Assembly: GCF_029784135.1 (NCBI RefSeq)
Contig: NC_073746.1
Span: forward strand, 302,447,455-302,511,454
Source: Toxorhynchites rutilus septentrionalis
Lineage: Eukaryota; Arthropoda; Insecta; Diptera; Culicidae
DNA length: 64,000 nt
Direction: 5' to 3'
Positions 60,130 through 64,000 of the stretch are shown piece after piece. Both the position numbers and the translations under genes were made by a program. Under the pieces are notes generated by a model. That model was not told where the DNA came from. It saw nothing but the letters and a program-made list of their open reading frames with translations, and ran no database searches. Position 1 is the first letter of the stretch, and each line of letters starts with the position of its first letter.

Positions 60130-63100
60130 TATATATGTTTCAATAGGATTATGTATTATTCCGATTTACAGAATTGTTTACAGTTCTAATGCAGATCACC
60201 ACAGTCGATACTTGTTGTTCACTGTTCAACTGGTCCAAACCTACGTATCTACAATGCTAGAAATTTAATCCTCCGCTAGTATTGAATTCTAATCGATGGT
60301 AACAGTCAACAAAGGAACCCCACTCGCGGGGCTTTTCCTACCCCGCGCTATCTATTTCCATTCCAAAAGCGTGAGACAATACATCAACACGAATTGATCC
60401 CCAGATCTCATAACTCACCTTTTCAACATTTCGCTTATCTTTCCCGCCGATTGCTTCCCCCCCGGATTCCCCCCTTCCACCCACTGAATTTACAACCTTT
60501 TCTAATTTCGAATTATAATAAAAGCTAAGAGCAGCCATCGCTCCCGTGGGAACCCGACGCCTTGTCTTGCGTTGTAATTCGCCTTGTTCTTACATTCCTC
60601 TATCCGGTTCCCGTGCGCGCGTGGAAATGAAAACGCCAACACATCTCTGGGTTCGCCCGGTTCGCCTGCTTACTCGCGATTGATCAAAATTTATTGTTAT
60701 CGTGCTGATAATATAGCACCACCCCTCCCCTCCCCCTCTCCTCCCACACACCCACGCGAATGATTTGCGCGCAAAAAAGAGGGTTAATTCGGGGTTCGCG
60801 AAACCTCGCGGAGGAGAAGGCCATGGATTAAAAATTCAAATCGATGTTAGCGCGCATTATTTTTATGCTTTTGGTTTTCCCCCGAAGGGCTGCCGCGATG
60901 CGATGCGTAAGGGACGCGCGCGCTCGTGTGTGTATTTTCAATTAATAATTGATGATGATATCCCGCAGAATGCGCGCCGTGGCGGGGTTGGGAGGGGTTG
61001 CAAAATTTTCCTCCTCTCATGTGGGTTTCCGCGGATGCTCAATTTTAGCTCCCGGGGGCGGAGGAAGAAATATTGAGCTGCCAAATCGAGCGCGAGGATA
61101 TTCGTGATACGCGCGGGGGGGGGGGGGGGTATGTTGATAAATAAAAATATGCTGCGGATGATTTGATGGACGGGGAGGGCAACGCACGGAGAGAGTTTGA
61201 TCTTTGATATCAATCAAAAGTGAGGCAAAATTCTGTTTAAGGCAATAAATTTCAATTCCAACTCGCAGATCGATTTTTTCCACTTTCTGTTTTGTTGTGT
61301 CTGGTGGTGGCTTGAAAAGTTTTCAACTCTGGAAAAGTTCTCATTTCTCAAAGCAACTTATACTGCAGCGGAAGCAAACAATGCCCAGAGGGTGGGGGAC
61401 GGGTTGAAGGAAAAGTTTTCCATATGTCGGCCATGTTTGGCGTTGCAGGATGGAAAAATGGAAATTCATCAAGGACCACCACCGAGGGGTAGAAGATAAC
61501 CCCCTTAACTCATTTTTTTTTCTTCTGTCTCTCTGAAACGGATTTTATTAACTGATGCAGTGCACAGGGAGGGGAGGCAGGGAAGACACATGAGAAGAAA
61601 TAATTTTAATGTCTAATAATATTTGCATATTATTTATGACACCGTATGCGATCTGCCGTCCTGCTCCGACATCGCGTGAGAGCGTGATGAAAAATAACAT
61701 TCTCACATGTGTGGAGGCACGTCATCCTTCAGTTGCTTCACTTGGTGGGGTGGGGAGCAGGATTCGTAGAGGATAAAGCAACGTATGTTATTCGATTAAA
61801 TTTTTATGTTGCAATTTACATATTTTATGGATGCGGCGGAAGGAAGGCACATTTTTTTTTACTGTTAGGGCTCACTGATTACCAACGCTGTCAACAAAAT
61901 GTCGAAACTGTGGAACGGAAGGCATCCACTATTACGATTAAATCCTTCCGGAATCACATACAGATGACGTTTATTGGTCGTAAAACTGATTCGCACAATT
62001 TGGGTACTTTTTTGAGTTCTTTATCTTCACGAACATGCGATGAGAACCCGCAGTTTATCGATTTTCCACAGCTCCCTACCCCTTTCGCTCTCGATTTTTA
62101 ATCTTTGCCGCAACAAAAGAAGATTTTCCAGTCGAGCGGACTCCGTCGCTCGTCATCATCGGTCCGTAGTCGTCGAGACGGGGGAAACGAGCGCTCTATT
62201 GATCAAATATTAATAAGCTTACCCCCTTCGTTTTGTTCCCGCAGGTGTCCTCGTCCTTGGAGGACCGTTCGCTTGCAAAAACTGTGGAATGGTTTTGATT
62301 CACCAAATATCGACCCCTCCCTGCGTCAGAAAATCGAAACTTGGAAGTGAGAATGTAAAAATTTAATTAAATTTCAATAAAATTATACATCTAATTATGG
62401 GATGGTATTGATACTATTGCCGCTTCCACCCCTTCGCATCCGCTGCGAGAGCAGGGTTCGGGCGGCATCTGGTGTTATCAGTTGGAGCCGATCTAATTTA
62501 CAACTGTTCCCTGTAACCCTACACTCCGGGTCTCTTTCCCCCAGACCCAAAGCACCGATGGCAATTCGATACTTGTCTTTGAGGAGTGCGCGCGCGAAAT
62601 GGTGCGTGAAAATGGATTCAAGTTTAACACTTTCTCTCGTTTTCTGGTGAAAGCAAGCAAGTGGCGGGGAAGGGGAGAAGGATTCAATTTATCTAGAAAT
62701 TCAAATGATAACACAGATCCGATTCGAACATTGGCGAGCTGTGAAAGGGGTGAGCTATTGGGAAGAAAAGTTTCCCGAAGCGGGATCGGTTCCAGATTAT
62801 ATTTATTTCAATTTTTCGAATTTCTATCCTCCCGGCAGAAGGGTGGAAAATTGATTTTTAATTAAAGCTTACAAGCTGGTGGCCAAACGGAGTGAATCTC
62901 TAGCAGCGTCTTTGTCTTCTTGGCCAAATTCGATTGTCGCCACCCTTTCCACGACAAAATATCCTGAAATTAGCACGACAAATAGAGGAAATAAAATATC
63001 CGTTCCACCTGCACCAGCCTCAGCAGCACACACTCTCACCCCCTCCATCCCTCAGGTAGTCAGTTGTCGTAGTAACGCCATCTCAAACCGATTTTTCCTT

Positions 63101-64000
63101 AACCGAACCCCTTAATCTCGCCCGTTCGCTTTGAACTCCCGAACGTGTACACTTCATCCGGAATCGCTAATTAGCTGCTACTGCGGGGCCCTTTTCCATA
63201 TGCAAGTGCCATCCATCCATCCAGTTCCGACTCCGAGCGAACCGTCTCACAGTCCGGTAGAATGCTACACTTTATAAATACAAATTAGAGTGAATTCGAG
63301 TGGTGGTCTGGCCTTTCGCTGGCATCCTCCCGTCCCATAGCGGTGTCCTCGCCGTCTCCAGATGCTGACCGGTCCTTATTTCAATTTATTCAGGGCTGTT
63401 AGGGTTGGGGAGCAAAAAAATACCCCGAAAAGGATTCCTGGTTCACCTTTTTTTTTTTTCTCTTCTTGCTTTGGTACATTTTAGGCAATGCGATAATGAT
63501 GATGGCGATTAGGGGCTGCTGTTGCTGCAGCCAAACACACATGGCTCGGATGGCAAAACTTCCTCCCTCCACGCCGCAAAATAAAGGGAATGTGGGAGGC
63601 AACAGAACATTATCGCTATTATTTCGGGGGCATTTGTATTTACTTAGGCGCAAATAATGCGCAGGAATCGATAGATATTTACATTTCGCCGGAGCGGTTT
63701 GCAGCAGTCTTTCTTCACCCAATTAAATATGTATTATTTAATCTTACTGTGAGCGTGTGTGCCTGTGTGTTTGTGGGGAAACGGTGTACGGAAGGATTCG
63801 TTCCCGATTCCGCAGGATATTTTTTCCTCTCCGTTTCGGTCCGTACAGTTGAATGTTGTTTGTTTTTCCTGGTTCCCGACTTGTGTGTGTGCACGATGAA
63901 AAATGTTGGTCCGTTGTTTGGATACAGTTAGCAGAAAATTAACGAAGATCAAACATAAATCGTCGCCCGACCGAGGACCGGTCGGGAGGAACGGGCCGTA
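60130..64000. other. Repeat-poor non-coding island
   Basis: GC-balanced sequence with a G run at 61115-61129, GCGC-rich patches and AT-rich TAAT motifs. No coding exon with good splice sites is seen. Frames at 61709-62101 and 62105-62350 (plus) lack domains. Likely intronic or regulatory unique DNA that continues past the window. Confidence 0.45.

Noticed and set aside
62105..62350. Possible exon after a CCCGCAG acceptor-like site near 62243
   Set aside because: The acceptor lacks a long pyrimidine tract, the frame after it stops within 17 codons and there is no homology.

Overview
The window is eukaryotic nuclear DNA and almost certainly from a culicine mosquito. The evidence is: (1) tRNA-derived SINEs with a GAA-triplet tail, the architecture published for the Aedes aegypti Feilai family; (2) TA-flanked MITEs and long-terminal-inverted-repeat (TIR) elements; (3) an RTE-type non-LTR retrotransposon; (4) Tigger/pogo-, mariner- and Tc1-like remnants; (5) repeats resembling the dipteran mini-me microsatellite elements; (6) one coding exon with textbook splice sites in a very large non-coding space. 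Species and gene name cannot be fixed from sequence alone.

Protein-coding content is minimal. The only exon I can defend is 18804..19349 on the minus strand: 546 bp, 182 codons, phase 0 at both ends, encoding a disordered Ser/Asn-rich segment with poly-Asn runs. The host gene is therefore probably transcribed right to left, and most of the window would be intron and flank. The only other long open frame (13613..15301, minus) is the reverse transcriptase of a 5'-truncated RTE-like element. A GAGA-rich, TATA-containing stretch ending in a splice donor (7883..8095, plus) is a speculative promoter and 5' exon.

The layout alternates between two kinds of sequence. Repeat-poor, more GC-balanced islands lie at roughly 1-1300, 5000-8560, 15600-21000, 28450-30880, 35160-36400, 41235-43620, 50800-54200 and 60130-64000; these are candidate cis-regulatory or intronic sequence. 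AT-rich, transposon-dense blocks lie between them: 8560-15600 (two TIR elements, a SINE-tail hexanucleotide array, three MITE copies, RTE insertion), 21000-28220 (half-copies, Tc1-like fossil, MITE, 1.47-kb long-TIR element), 30890-35160, 36420-41223 (mini-me-like element with a heptanucleotide array, Tigger-like MITE carrying a SINE), 43630-50800 and 55758-60129.

The strongest observations are nested insertions readable to the base: an RTE fragment inside a MITE with a 12-bp target duplication, a Feilai-like SINE inside a Tigger-like MITE with a 13-bp duplication, and a second SINE family inside a long-TIR element. Two very long, nearly perfect simple repeats (about 38 copies of a hexamer, about 34 of a heptamer) each start at the edge of a recognisable transposable element. 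A 2.04-kb Tigger-like element carries about six 118-bp tandem units, most with a YY1/Pho-like motif. I found no tRNA, rRNA, CRISPR array or viral gene, and no convincing undescribed functional system; the interest lies in repeat biology and in the unidentified exon.
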